The position numbers and the translations under genes were made by a program. DNA of 9,798 nt from Dehalococcoidales bacterium (GTDB taxonomy: Bacteria; Chloroflexota; Dehalococcoidia; Dehalococcoidales; Fen-1064): contig DAOUVG010000033.1 in assembly GCA_030667735.1 (NCBI GenBank), positions 1 to 9,798 of the forward strand, read 5' to 3'. Shown here in pieces: positions 1-5,832 of the stretch; positions within the stretch are counted from its first letter, which is position 1; every line of letters starts with the position of its first letter. Below the pieces are notes generated by a model. It worked only from the letters and a program-made list of their open reading frames with translations. It did not search any database and was not told the origin of the DNA.

Positions 1-1
1 G

Positions 2-73
2 CCTACAAAGGTAGATGGGATACTGCTCAAGTTCAAGCTTGAGAGAGAATCCGAGGAACAGAAAGACCAGTGA
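2..73 (+). CDS. C-terminal end of an upstream ORF, possibly a NuoE/HydC-like [2Fe-2S] subunit (partial)
   Basis: An open frame enters from the left edge and ends at the TGA at 71-73, giving a 23-residue tail that begins PTKVDGILLKFK and ends in a charged stretch. The stop overlaps the GTG start of the next gene as GTGA (70-73), the usual arrangement of translationally coupled operon genes, which is the main reason to accept this frame. The tail resembles the KVD-x-IL ending of many NuoE/HydC-type 24 kDa subunits, and a NuoE-like gene is the normal upstream neighbour of a NuoF-like gene. The identity is therefore an inference from context; too little is present to show any cysteine motif. Confidence 0.5.
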   Translation, partial: PTKVDGILLKFKLERESEEQKDQ

Positions 74-1986
74 AGGAAATCATATCATCCGATATCGCCT
101 CTTCTTTCCGGGAAATAAAGGCACGTGCCGAATCCCGCTGGAGAGAGCTGTTTAACTCCGACAAACCGGTAATACTGGTCGGTACGGCAACCTGCGGTCG
201 TGCTGCCGGTGCCCTTGAAATTGTCCATACACTCAGGGCGGAGCTGAAAAGGCAGGGGTTGGACTGCCCCGTTATTGAGGTCGGCTGCATGGGCCACTGC
301 TACGCCGAGCCGCTGGTGGTGATTCACAAGCCGGGGTACCCGGCAATCTGCTACGGCTACGTCAACCCCGTTATTGCCGAGAGGCTGGTCAAAGAATTCC
401 TTACGGGCGATAACGTCTGCCTGGAATTCGTCCTCGGTGCGATGGAAGAGAACGACCTTATCCCCAGTTTTGCCGATTTCCCCCGTGCCAGCTACGAGAA
501 GAAGGTGGTACTGAGGAACTGTGGACACATTGACCCCACCGATATTGACCACTATCTTGCCAACGGCGGCTACTCAGCACTGGGCAAGGCGCTCCGGATG
601 TCTCCCGAGGATATCATCGACGAAGTGAAATTATCGGGGCTGAGGGGCAGGGGTGGGGCTGGTTTCGCCACCGGAATGAAATGGGAGATATGCCGTCAGG
701 CGCCTGGAAAACCCCGGTACGTGGTCTGTAACGCCGATGAGGGCGACCCGGGGGCTTTCATGGACCGGTCAATCCTGGAAAGCGACCCTCACTCTGTGAT
801 TGAGGGGATGGTTATCGCCGCCTATGCTATCGGAGCACGCCACGGTTACATTTACGTCCGCGCCGAGTACCCGCTGGCGGTAGAGCGGGTGCGGATTGCC
901 CTCCGCCAGGCTCGCAAAGCTGGTCTCCTCGGCAGGCACATTCTGGGGAGCGATTTCAGCTTCGATATCCGCCTGTTTCAGGGTTCCGGCGCCTTTGTCT
1001 GTGGCGAGGAGACGGCGCTTATTGCCTCACTGGAAGGCAAAGCAGGAATACCCCGCTACCGTCCGCCCTACCCGGCAACCAGCGGCCTCAACGGAAAGCC
1101 CACCGTTATCAACAACGTAAAAACCCTGGTCGCGGTACCGTCCATTATTGAGAACGGGGCACTGTGGTTTAACGGCATCGGCACGGAAAAGAGCAAGGGT
1201 ACTGCCGTCTTCGCCCTGGCCGGTAAGGTAGTCAACACCGGGCTCGTGGAGGTCCCCATGGGCACCACACTGCGACAGGTCATCTTCGACGTCGGCAGCG
1301 GCATCCCCGGCGGAAAGCAGTTCAAGGCGGTACAGATTGGCGGACCCTCCGGTGGTTGTCTGCCGGAATCGGCGCTGGACCTTCCTATTGACTTCGATTC
1401 GTTGACCGAAGCCGGTGCCATGATGGGCTCCGGAGGGATGGTAGTCCTCGATGAGGACGACTGCATGGTGGAGATTGCGCGCTATTTCCTCGAATTCACC
1501 CAGCGGGAGTCATGCGGCAAATGCACCTTCTGCCGTCTCGGGACCAGACAGATGCTGGCTATCCTCGACGACATCACTCGGGGACAGGGCAAGGAGGAAG
1601 ATATTGATACGTTGATGATGCTGGCTGAGGCCATAAGAGCCGGCTCTCTCTGTGGTCTGGGGAAGACGGCACCCAATCCGGTGCTGACCACGCTGCGTTA
1701 TTTCGAGGACGAGTACCGGGCTCATATCAGGGAGGGGCGCTGCCCTGCGTTGATGTGTCGCGACCTCATTGCCTACTACATCCTGCCGGATAAGTGCGAG
1801 CGTTCCTGCGACGCCTGCGTGGGCACCTGTACCGTGGAAGCAATATTCCCCAATCCGAAGAGGATTAAGGTCATCGACCAGGACAAGTGCGTGAAGTGTG
1901 ATACCTGCCGGGTCGCCTGCCCGCCGCAGTACAATGCCATAGTGAAATTATCGCCGCCCAGCGAAGTACCCGCCGCGGTAAAGTAG
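70..1986 (+). CDS. NuoF/HydB-like NADH-binding flavoprotein subunit with N- and C-terminal FeS domains
   Basis: Predicted 638-aa cytoplasmic subunit that oxidises or reduces NAD(H) through FMN and passes electrons along FeS clusters. In order: an N-terminal thioredoxin-like [2Fe-2S] domain (about residues 33-110; C42, C73, C77 in GCMGHC followed by EP); the 51-kDa core with the FMN/NADH glycine-rich segment LRGRGGAGF (191-199), NADEGDPGAF (221-230) and CGEETAL (from 311); the N3-type [4Fe-4S] ligands C482, C485, C488 and C528; and a C-terminal two-cluster ferredoxin domain (C576/C580/C583/C587 and C607/C610/C613/C617-P). This architecture matches HydB/HndC and related NuoF-like subunits rather than the shorter NuoF of complex I. 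The first ferredoxin motif is C-x3-C-x2-C-x3-C, one residue longer than usual, with T instead of P after the last Cys. The GTG start at 70 overlaps the preceding stop, and the next gene begins 5 bp after this one. Partner could be a hydrogenase, formate dehydrogenase or another acceptor reductase outside the window. Confidence 0.93.
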   Translation: MKEIISSDIASSFREIKARAESRWRELFNSDKPVILVGTATCGRAAGALEIVHTLRAELKRQGLDCPVIEVGCMGHCYAEPLVVIHKPGYPAICYGYVNPVIAERLVKEFLTGDNVCLEFVLGAMEENDLIPSFADFPRASYEKKVVLRNCGHIDPTDIDHYLANGGYSALGKALRMSPEDIIDEVKLSGLRGRGGAGFATGMKWEICRQAPGKPRYVVCNADEGDPGAFMDRSILESDPHSVIEGMVIAAYAIGARHGYIYVRAEYPLAVERVRIALRQARKAGLLGRHILGSDFSFDIRLFQGSGAFVCGEETALIASLEGKAGIPRYRPPYPATSGLNGKPTVINNVKTLVAVPSIIENGALWFNGIGTEKSKGTAVFALAGKVVNTGLVEVPMGTTLRQVIFDVGSGIPGGKQFKAVQIGGPSGGCLPESALDLPIDFDSLTEAGAMMGSGGMVVLDEDDCMVEIARYFLEFTQRESCGKCTFCRLGTRQMLAILDDITRGQGKEEDIDTLMMLAEAIRAGSLCGLGKTAPNPVLTTLRYFEDEYRAHIREGRCPALMCRDLIAYYILPDKCERSCDACVGTCTVEAIFPNPKRIKVIDQDKCVKCDTCRVACPPQYNAIVKLSPPSEVPAAVK

Positions 1987-1990
1987 ACAC

Positions 1991-2644
1991 ATGAAGACAG
2001 TATCTCTGATAATTGACGGCCGGAAGATAACCGCCAACGAGGGTGAAATCCTTCTCTGGGTTGCCCTCGATAACGGGTTCTATATCCCCAACCTGTGCGC
2101 TATGAGGGACAATCACGAGCCGATGGCTGCCTGTCGGTTGTGCTTTGTTGAGGTAGCGGGCAGGGACAGACCGGTCACAGCGTGCACCGAGACGATCACT
2201 GAAGGCATGACAGTCAATACCAGGGGAGAGAGCGCCCTCAGTCTGGCCCGGCAGGGCTTTGAGCTTCTCATGGCGTCTCACGCTCTGGATTGCGCTCATT
2301 GCCCCAGGAACGGTTCCTGCGAACTGCAGAAGATAGCCCGGCATCTCCACGTGAAACTAAAATCAAAGCACCTCAGAAAACTGGAACGCGACCTTCCCAT
2401 CGACACAAGCCACCCATTGTTCGTCTATGACGCCAACAAATGCGTGCTGTGCGGACGGTGCGTACGGGTGTGCCGTGAGCACTCCGGTACCGGTGTATTC
2501 GGCTTTGCCCACCGGGGCTTCGAGCGGCGGGTCACCACCTTTGCCGATGAACCGATGGACACTTCAGACTGCGACCACTGTGCCGAGTGCATAACAGTCT
2601 GCCCAACCGGTGCTCTGGTGCCCAAGGAAGAGCAATCACCGTAG
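1991..2644 (+). CDS. HoxU/NuoG-N-terminal-like iron-sulfur subunit of an NAD(H)-linked redox complex
   Basis: 217-aa FeS electron-transfer subunit. Visible clusters: a plant-type [2Fe-2S] domain with C36, C48, C51 and C65; the NuoG-type His-Cys [4Fe-4S] motif with H97, C101, C104 and C110; and two [4Fe-4S] ferredoxin motifs, C151-x2-C154-x2-C157-x3-C161 and C194-x2-C197-x2-C200-x3-C204-P. It stops right after the ferredoxin domain, so it has neither the H-cluster domain of HydA/HndD nor the molybdopterin-like domain of NuoG. That length and layout match HoxU-type diaphorase subunits and the small FeS subunits of NAD-linked formate dehydrogenases. It starts 5 bp after the NuoF-like gene and would hand electrons between that subunit and a catalytic subunit that must be encoded elsewhere, probably upstream. 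A hairpin terminator follows 45 bp after its stop. Confidence 0.9.
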   Translation: MKTVSLIIDGRKITANEGEILLWVALDNGFYIPNLCAMRDNHEPMAACRLCFVEVAGRDRPVTACTETITEGMTVNTRGESALSLARQGFELLMASHALDCAHCPRNGSCELQKIARHLHVKLKSKHLRKLERDLPIDTSHPLFVYDANKCVLCGRCVRVCREHSGTGVFGFAHRGFERRVTTFADEPMDTSDCDHCAECITVCPTGALVPKEEQSP

Positions 2645-2689
2645 GTCGGGGTAACGGTCTAAAAAAGCAGTCCTTCCGCTCAACATCAA

Positions 2690-2725
2690 GGAAGCGGGTA
2701 CTGTTAGTCACAGTTACCCGCTTCC
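2690..2725. terminator. Strong hairpin terminator between convergent genes
   Basis: Left arm GGAAGCGGGTACTGT pairs with right arm ACAGTTACCCGCTTCC, 15 base pairs with one bulged T, around a 5-nt loop (TAGTC). Downstream on the plus strand the sequence is A/T-rich (AATTATCTATCTTTA); on the minus strand it runs into TTGATGTT. It lies between the stop of the FeS subunit gene (2644) and the stop of the convergent DUF5679 gene (2756), so it can end transcripts from both sides. The U-tract is not ideal, so efficiency is uncertain. Confidence 0.75.
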
Positions 2726-2755
2726 AATTATCTATCTTTAAACTCCCGGTAGTAT

Positions 2756-2896
2756 CTAACTCTTGCCTATTCGGAACATCTTGGTTCCGCAAGTTGGGCA
2801 TACACCTTGAGTTGCTGGCTTGCCGTTCTTCATGGTAATGGGCTTGGCGTCTTTCATTTCACGCTTGGCACGACATTTCACACAGTATGCTTCCAT
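2756..2896 (-). CDS. DUF5679-family small zinc-ribbon protein
   Basis: A 46-aa protein starting MEAYCVKCRAKREM and containing the second Cys pair CPTCGTKMFRIGKS at its C-terminus. Cysteines C5/C8 and C33/C36 form a C-x2-C ... C-x2-C zinc-ribbon pattern. I recognise the whole sequence as the DUF5679 type, a short family frequent in Chloroflexota and some archaea with no established biochemical function. The start is fixed by a perfect AGGAGG (complement of 2905-2910) eight bases upstream, and a TTGACA / TATCAT promoter lies just beyond. It is transcribed alone, convergent with the NADH-oxidoreductase genes and sharing their terminator. Nucleic-acid or protein binding would be typical for such a fold, but this is only inference. 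Confidence 0.88.
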   Translation of the reverse strand: MEAYCVKCRAKREMKDAKPITMKNGKPATQGVCPTCGTKMFRIGKS

Positions 2897-2927
2897 CAAC
2901 CCGACCTCCTTTCCTTATTAGGTCTGC

Positions 2928-2957
2928 ATGATAAACTATTTATCCCTTGTCTGTCAA
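2928..2957 (-). promoter_or_regulatory. Sigma70-type promoter of the DUF5679 gene
   Basis: Read on the minus strand: -35 TTGACA (complement of 2952-2957), an 18-nt spacer, and -10 TATCAT (complement of 2928-2933; 5 of 6 matches to consensus). Transcription would begin near 2921, giving a leader of about 25 nt that carries the AGGAGG ribosome binding site. Confidence 0.6.
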
Positions 2958-3140
2958 TACCTTCAGGCGGCTTTTCTACCACAAATACCAGAATCTACGC
3001 TTAACCTGGGCACGCTTCGTGCTGACCTGCCTGATTGAGGAGGAGAATACTGCCTCAATGGCAGTCTTTAAGAGTCCGGGCTACTCCAGAGCGCCCGAAA
3101 TATCGTACTTCTCCAGACGAAGCGGTCCGGAGGCTCAGAC
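2958..3140. other. Intergenic region with small inverted repeats
   Basis: No credible gene. The plus-strand open frames here continue antisense into the DsbA-like gene and have no recognisable protein features. Small inverted repeats are visible: GCACG/CGTGC at 3010-3022, ATTGAGG/CCTCAAT at 3034-3059, and a better hairpin at 3111-3132 that is listed separately. Confidence 0.5.
3111..3132 (-). terminator. Possible terminator hairpin after the DsbA-like gene
   Basis: On the minus strand CTCCGGAC and GTCTGGAG form an 8-bp stem (one G-U pair) with a 6-nt loop, starting 8 nt after the TGA stop at 3141-3143. No clear run of T follows, so this may be a transcript-end stabiliser or a weak terminator. 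Confidence 0.35.
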
Positions 3141-3749
3141 TCACTGCGCCGCCAGGCAGAGGTCTATCGCCCGACGGTACATCTCAATGGGAACCGCCCC
3201 GGCGAGTGGGAACCGACCGCCGATTGTCGCCAGGGGAACCCCCCAACCCTCGTACTCTCTCCGTCCTTCTTCGTACTCGGCCAGGACATCGTTCTCCTGT
3301 GAGCCGCTACTGTAATCGGCCCGAAACCGCTCAACATCAAGTCCGGCATCTGCAGCCAGGCTGGTCAGGACTTCCCCATCACTGATATCACGGCAGTCCC
3401 GGAAGAATGCTTTGAAGACAGACCCGTGGAAACGCCCGAACGACTCTTTGCCCTGAAGCAAGGCACACTTGCCCGCTATCTGGGCCGGCATGCTGGAGGA
3501 AGGATAGGGTTGACTTTCATCCCACGGCCGGAAGACCTCTTCTTCGTTGTTGGCGCGCTCGCGAGCCTCGGTACTGTGTGGCGAAATCAGCCTCCCCGGC
3601 ATATTCTCAATCAGCAGGGGAAAGCTCTTCCAGGTGATGTTGATGCTGTCGCCGTACCGCTCTTTGACTCTCTGCAGCCGAACTGCCGCGACATAGCACC
3701 AGGGTCAGATGTAGTCCGAATAGACGGTTATCTCAACGGGCTCATTCAT
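3141..3749 (-). CDS. DsbA/FrnE-like thiol oxidoreductase, candidate selenoprotein with UPWC active site (in-frame TGA read as Sec)
   Basis: 202-aa thioredoxin-fold protein if TGA at 3705-3707 is read as selenocysteine. The N-terminus reads MNEPVEITVYSDYI-U15-PWCY, matching the YSDYxCPWCY active-site start of DsbA/FrnE-family proteins, with the nonsense codon exactly at the first catalytic Cys and C18 as resolving Cys. The frame then stays open to a natural stop at 3141-3143. Downstream are the family's Arg/Glu-rich helical insert (about residues 60-100) and the cis-Pro strand GVPLATIGGRFPLAGA (cis-Pro near P172). There is no signal peptide, so a cytoplasmic thiol-disulfide or reductase role is expected; the substrate is unknown. 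The ATG at 3749 lies 12 bp after the radical SAM stop, with a weak AAGG ribosome site ten bases upstream. Ordinary ORF calling would start at 3602 and lose the active site. Alternatives are a Cys-to-stop mutation or a base error; the precise position argues against both. Confidence 0.82.
3674..3707 (-). promoter_or_regulatory. Candidate bacterial SECIS element (UGA plus downstream hairpin)
   Basis: Hand-folded on the minus-strand mRNA: beginning 15 nt after the UGA (3705-3707), GCGGC pairs with GCUGC (5 bp, one G-U) around the loop AGUUCG. The loop starts about 20 nt after the UGA and has a G in its second position followed by U, which fits the known bacterial SECIS pattern (short stem within the coding region, G near the start of the loop) and resembles the AGGUCU loop of E. 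coli fdhF. UGAC at the codon can also pair with GUCA 39 nt downstream to make a basal stem. The fold is not computed, so stability is unverified. Confidence 0.5.
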
Positions 3750-3761
3750 CACAATACAGCC

Positions 3762-4754
3762 TTAATTTAGCTCCAGATTCAGGCTCCCCATGAACGGGTT
3801 TCGCCTGGGCTCCCCCTCCGCCTGCCAGTAGGCCAGCGCCCGGTCAATCTCCGCCAGTACCATTTCCTTCTCCCCGGGGAGTTTACCGTCGACTTCCCCC
3901 AGGTAGAAATTCCAGGCGAAATCGCTGGTAATCAGCTCGGAGGTCACATCAAGGGCCTCCACAAACGTCCGTATCTCCTTCAGAACACCTTCGATAGACT
4001 GGACGTGGTATTCTTCGCGTCGGGCCTTCTCGTGTATCGGTGTCCCCGGAGCAGGATGAAAAGTACGCAGCCTGATGAACCGGGGGTTGACCTCATTCAA
4101 CACCCGGGCCGAGTTCAGGGCATGCTGCTCCCAGCGCTCTCTGCCTCCCAACCCCGGCATGACGTACTCCGAGACCTCAAAACCAGCCTCGACCGCCTTC
4201 CTGCCGGCCTGTATCTGCTCAGCAGCGGTGACGCCCTTCTGGATGTAGGCCAGGAGGTCATCATCACCGGTCTCCAGGCCAATATGGAGTCGGGAAAGCC
4301 CTGCATCTCGCAACCGTCTCAACTCTTCGGGTTTTTTCCGGTAAATGGTCTTTGACCGGGCGTAGGTACACACCTTTTCCAGCGTTGGAAACGCCCCGCA
4401 GAGAAACTCCAGTATCTCGGCAAGAGGTTCAGTCTTCATTATCATGCTGTCCGAGTCCTGGAGGAACGCGTTCCTGACACCGTCATTCTGGAGCCAGAGG
4501 ATACCGTTGAGTTGGGCAACCTGGCCAACGGTATAACCACCGCGCTCCGACCACCGGTACGTGTCCTCTACCAGCCTCCGGGCAGCCAGGATTCCCTCCT
4601 TAACCTCCTCGATGGGACGTATCCGGAACTTCTGACCCTTGAAGACAGAGCAGAACTCGCACCGGTTCCAGGGGCAGTTCTCCGTGACCCTTACCAGCAG
4701 CGAGTACGCCTCCGAAGGAGGCCTGATTGGACCGACCGTGTACGGCATGCTCAT
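3762..4754 (-). CDS. Radical SAM protein with CX4CX2C cluster motif
   Basis: 330-aa radical SAM enzyme. The [4Fe-4S]/SAM motif is ENCPWNRCEFC (C27, C32, C35), spaced CX4CX2C instead of the classical CX3CX2C. Other expected core elements are FLQDSDSM (about 98-104), the TYARSKTI segment (130-137), LHIGLETGDD (156-165, SAM/ribose-binding region) and EYVMPGLGG (about 196-204). I recognise these as a widespread uncharacterised radical SAM group with CPWNRCxFC signatures; no substrate is known to me. There is no B12-binding domain and no C-terminal SPASM cysteine cluster. It is the first gene of a two-gene operon, 12 bp upstream of the candidate Sec DsbA-like gene, so the two products may act together. 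The ATG at 4754 is preceded by CAGG nine bases upstream; M3 is an alternative start. Confidence 0.9.
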   Translation of the reverse strand: MSMPYTVGPIRPPSEAYSLLVRVTENCPWNRCEFCSVFKGQKFRIRPIEEVKEGILAARRLVEDTYRWSERGGYTVGQVAQLNGILWLQNDGVRNAFLQDSDSMIMKTEPLAEILEFLCGAFPTLEKVCTYARSKTIYRKKPEELRRLRDAGLSRLHIGLETGDDDLLAYIQKGVTAAEQIQAGRKAVEAGFEVSEYVMPGLGGRERWEQHALNSARVLNEVNPRFIRLRTFHPAPGTPIHEKARREEYHVQSIEGVLKEIRTFVEALDVTSELITSDFAWNFYLGEVDGKLPGEKEMVLAEIDRALAYWQAEGEPRRNPFMGSLNLELN

Positions 4755-4797
4755 TTATGGTTACCTGAAATTACCATGTTCCTCCGGTTCTGTACCC

Positions 4798-4826
4798 ATA
4801 ATACATCAAGGATTAACCTCAGACAA
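4798..4826 (-). promoter_or_regulatory. Candidate promoter of the radical SAM / DsbA-like operon
   Basis: Minus strand: -35 TTGTCT (complement of 4821-4826; 4 of 6 matches), 17-nt spacer, -10 TATTAT (complement of 4798-4803; 5 of 6). Transcription would start near 4791, giving a leader of about 37 nt. It is divergent from the yceD promoter within the same 278-bp intergenic region. Confidence 0.42.
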
Positions 4827-4902
4827 TGACAAACCTGCGACCAATGCCCTACTCACTTTCTCTCCGTCAGTACGAAGAGATGCCTCCGGTCATCTGCAAC
4901 GG

Positions 4903-4932
4903 TTGACGCAGACAAGCCCCACAGCCTATAAT
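4903..4932 (+). promoter_or_regulatory. Sigma70-type promoter of the yceD-rpmF-fabK-fabD operon
   Basis: TTGACG (4903-4908), 18-nt spacer, and a perfect TATAAT (4927-4932). Transcription would start near 4939, leaving a leader of roughly 94 nt before yceD. This is the best promoter in the window. Confidence 0.72.
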
Positions 4933-4952
4933 TAAGTTTGGTCACACAACTA

Positions 4953-4984
4953 CTGCCGGATACCATGCGGCAGGTCTGCAGACC
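4953..4984 (+). promoter_or_regulatory. Paired inverted repeats in the yceD leader (possible operator or leader structure)
   Basis: CTGCCG (4953-4958) and CGGCAG (4968-4973) form a 6-bp stem with a 9-nt loop. It abuts, sharing one base, the perfect 12-bp palindrome GGTCTGCAGACC (4973-4984). Both lie 15-45 nt after the predicted transcription start. They could be a repressor-binding site or an RNA structure in the leader; neither matches a fatty-acid regulator site that I recognise. Confidence 0.4.
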
Positions 4985-5032
4985 CACCAGAGGAAGTATC
5001 CCACACGTTCCCGGGAGGAGCGGCCAGGGCAG

Positions 5033-5554
5033 ATGCAGATAAACGTTTCCCAGCAGCTCAAGGAAGCCATCGGGTCAACACGAAGCTACGATGTAGACGA
5101 AACGATTGATATTGCTAACCAGGAAAGTCACGTCGAGGGTAGATTTAATCTGGTCCGCACCGACCGGGGAATCTTGGCTCGTGGTACCCCGCGTACAGAG
5201 ATTGCGGTCACCTGCAGCCGCTGCCTGCGCTCGTGCCCCCTGGCACTAACCCTGGATGTTGAAGAGGAGTACTATCCCACAACGGATGTGCTCACCGGAG
5301 CACCACTGTCCCTGCCGGATCGGGCCGGGTGCTTTACCATCGATGAACACCATATCCTTGACCTTACCGAGGCAATACGCCAGTACGCAGTACTGGCTAT
5401 CCCGATGAAGCCGCTGTGCCAGGAGAATTGCGCCGGTCTATGCCCCACGTGCGGTCACAACCTCAACCTGGAACCGTGTGACTGTCCACAGCAGGAAATC
5501 GACCCCCGCTGGAGCGGACTACACAAACTGGCCGTGGCCGACAACAACGTCTGA
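5033..5554 (+). CDS. yceD: YceD/DUF177 family protein
   Basis: 173-aa DUF177 protein. This family is nearly always encoded just upstream of rpmF and is linked to rRNA/ribosome maturation in plants and bacteria, though its exact reaction is unclear. The sequence shows the family core CSRCL (C61, C64, extra C68) and the C-terminal cysteine cluster LCQENCAGLCPTCGHNLN (C129, C133, C137, C140) followed by C149 and C151, consistent with metal binding. Start ATG at 5033 has GGGAGGAG (5013-5020) upstream, 12 bases away. First gene of the ribosomal-protein/fatty-acid operon; rpmF follows after 64 bp containing a perfect hairpin. The gene order and motif set make the assignment secure. Confidence 0.9.
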   Translation: MQINVSQQLKEAIGSTRSYDVDETIDIANQESHVEGRFNLVRTDRGILARGTPRTEIAVTCSRCLRSCPLALTLDVEEEYYPTTDVLTGAPLSLPDRAGCFTIDEHHILDLTEAIRQYAVLAIPMKPLCQENCAGLCPTCGHNLNLEPCDCPQQEIDPRWSGLHKLAVADNNV

Positions 5555-5570
5555 AAATGCCCAACGATGT

Positions 5571-5597
5571 CTGACTATGCCCGAGGGGCATAGTCAG
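5571..5597 (+). repeat. Perfect 12-bp inverted repeat between yceD and rpmF
   Basis: CTGACTATGCCC (5571-5582) and GGGCATAGTCAG (5586-5597) are exact reverse complements around a 3-nt GAG loop. No T-run follows (the next bases are GGGGAAAGAAAG), so it is not a classical terminator. It lies 17 bp after the yceD stop and 21 bp before rpmF. It may be an RNA processing or stability element or a translational control hairpin for L32. Confidence 0.7.
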
Positions 5598-5618
5598 GGG
5601 AAAGAAAGCGAGTAGACT

Positions 5619-5819
5619 ATGGGAGCCCTTCCAAAGAGAAAGATTACCAAGGCACGTAGGGGAAGAAGGCGCAGCCATGACCAGCTATCCGCCCCAGCTC
5701 TGGTAAGCTGCCCACAGTGCCACAGCCCGAAACTGCCACACCATGTCTGTCCCACGTGCGGCAGCTATGCAGGACGGGAAGTCGTCGAAATCAAGAGCCC
5801 GAAATCAAAGACCAGCTAG
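5619..5819 (+). CDS. rpmF: 50S ribosomal protein L32, zinc-ribbon form
   Basis: 66-aa basic protein starting MGALPKRKITKARRGRRRSH, the typical L32 N-terminus that inserts into the large ribosomal subunit. C31-x2-C34 and C44-x2-C47 form the zinc-ribbon, so this is the Zn-binding version rather than the Cys-less paralogue found in some bacteria under zinc limitation. Position directly after yceD and before a fab gene is the conserved bacterial arrangement. The TAG stop at 5817-5819 is 13 bp from the next gene's GTG start. Confidence 0.95.
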   Translation: MGALPKRKITKARRGRRRSHDQLSAPALVSCPQCHSPKLPHHVCPTCGSYAGREVVEIKSPKSKTS

Positions 5820-5832
5820 AGAAGGCCAGGCC

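Noticed and set aside
2947..3315. Plus-strand open frame of 122 aa, with an AGGAGG at 3040-3045
   Set aside because: It runs antisense through the DsbA-like gene, its composition is Ser/Arg/Pro-rich with no family features, and the AGGAGG is 12 or more bases too far from any start in frame.
2677..3343. 15-bp direct repeat CCGCTCAACATCAAG at about 2676-2690 and 3327-3341
   Set aside because: The second copy encodes an ordinary part of the DsbA-like protein and no mobile element features lie between the copies; most likely coincidence.
4005..4355. Plus-strand open frames within 4005-4935
   Set aside because: Antisense shadows of the radical SAM gene or low-information frames in the promoter region, with no ribosome site or family motifs.
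5743..5832. Longer FabK starting at the ATG at 5743
   Set aside because: It would overlap most of the L32 C-terminus in another frame and add a leader not typical of FabK; the GTG at 5833 has a good ribosome site and the family's normal N-terminus.
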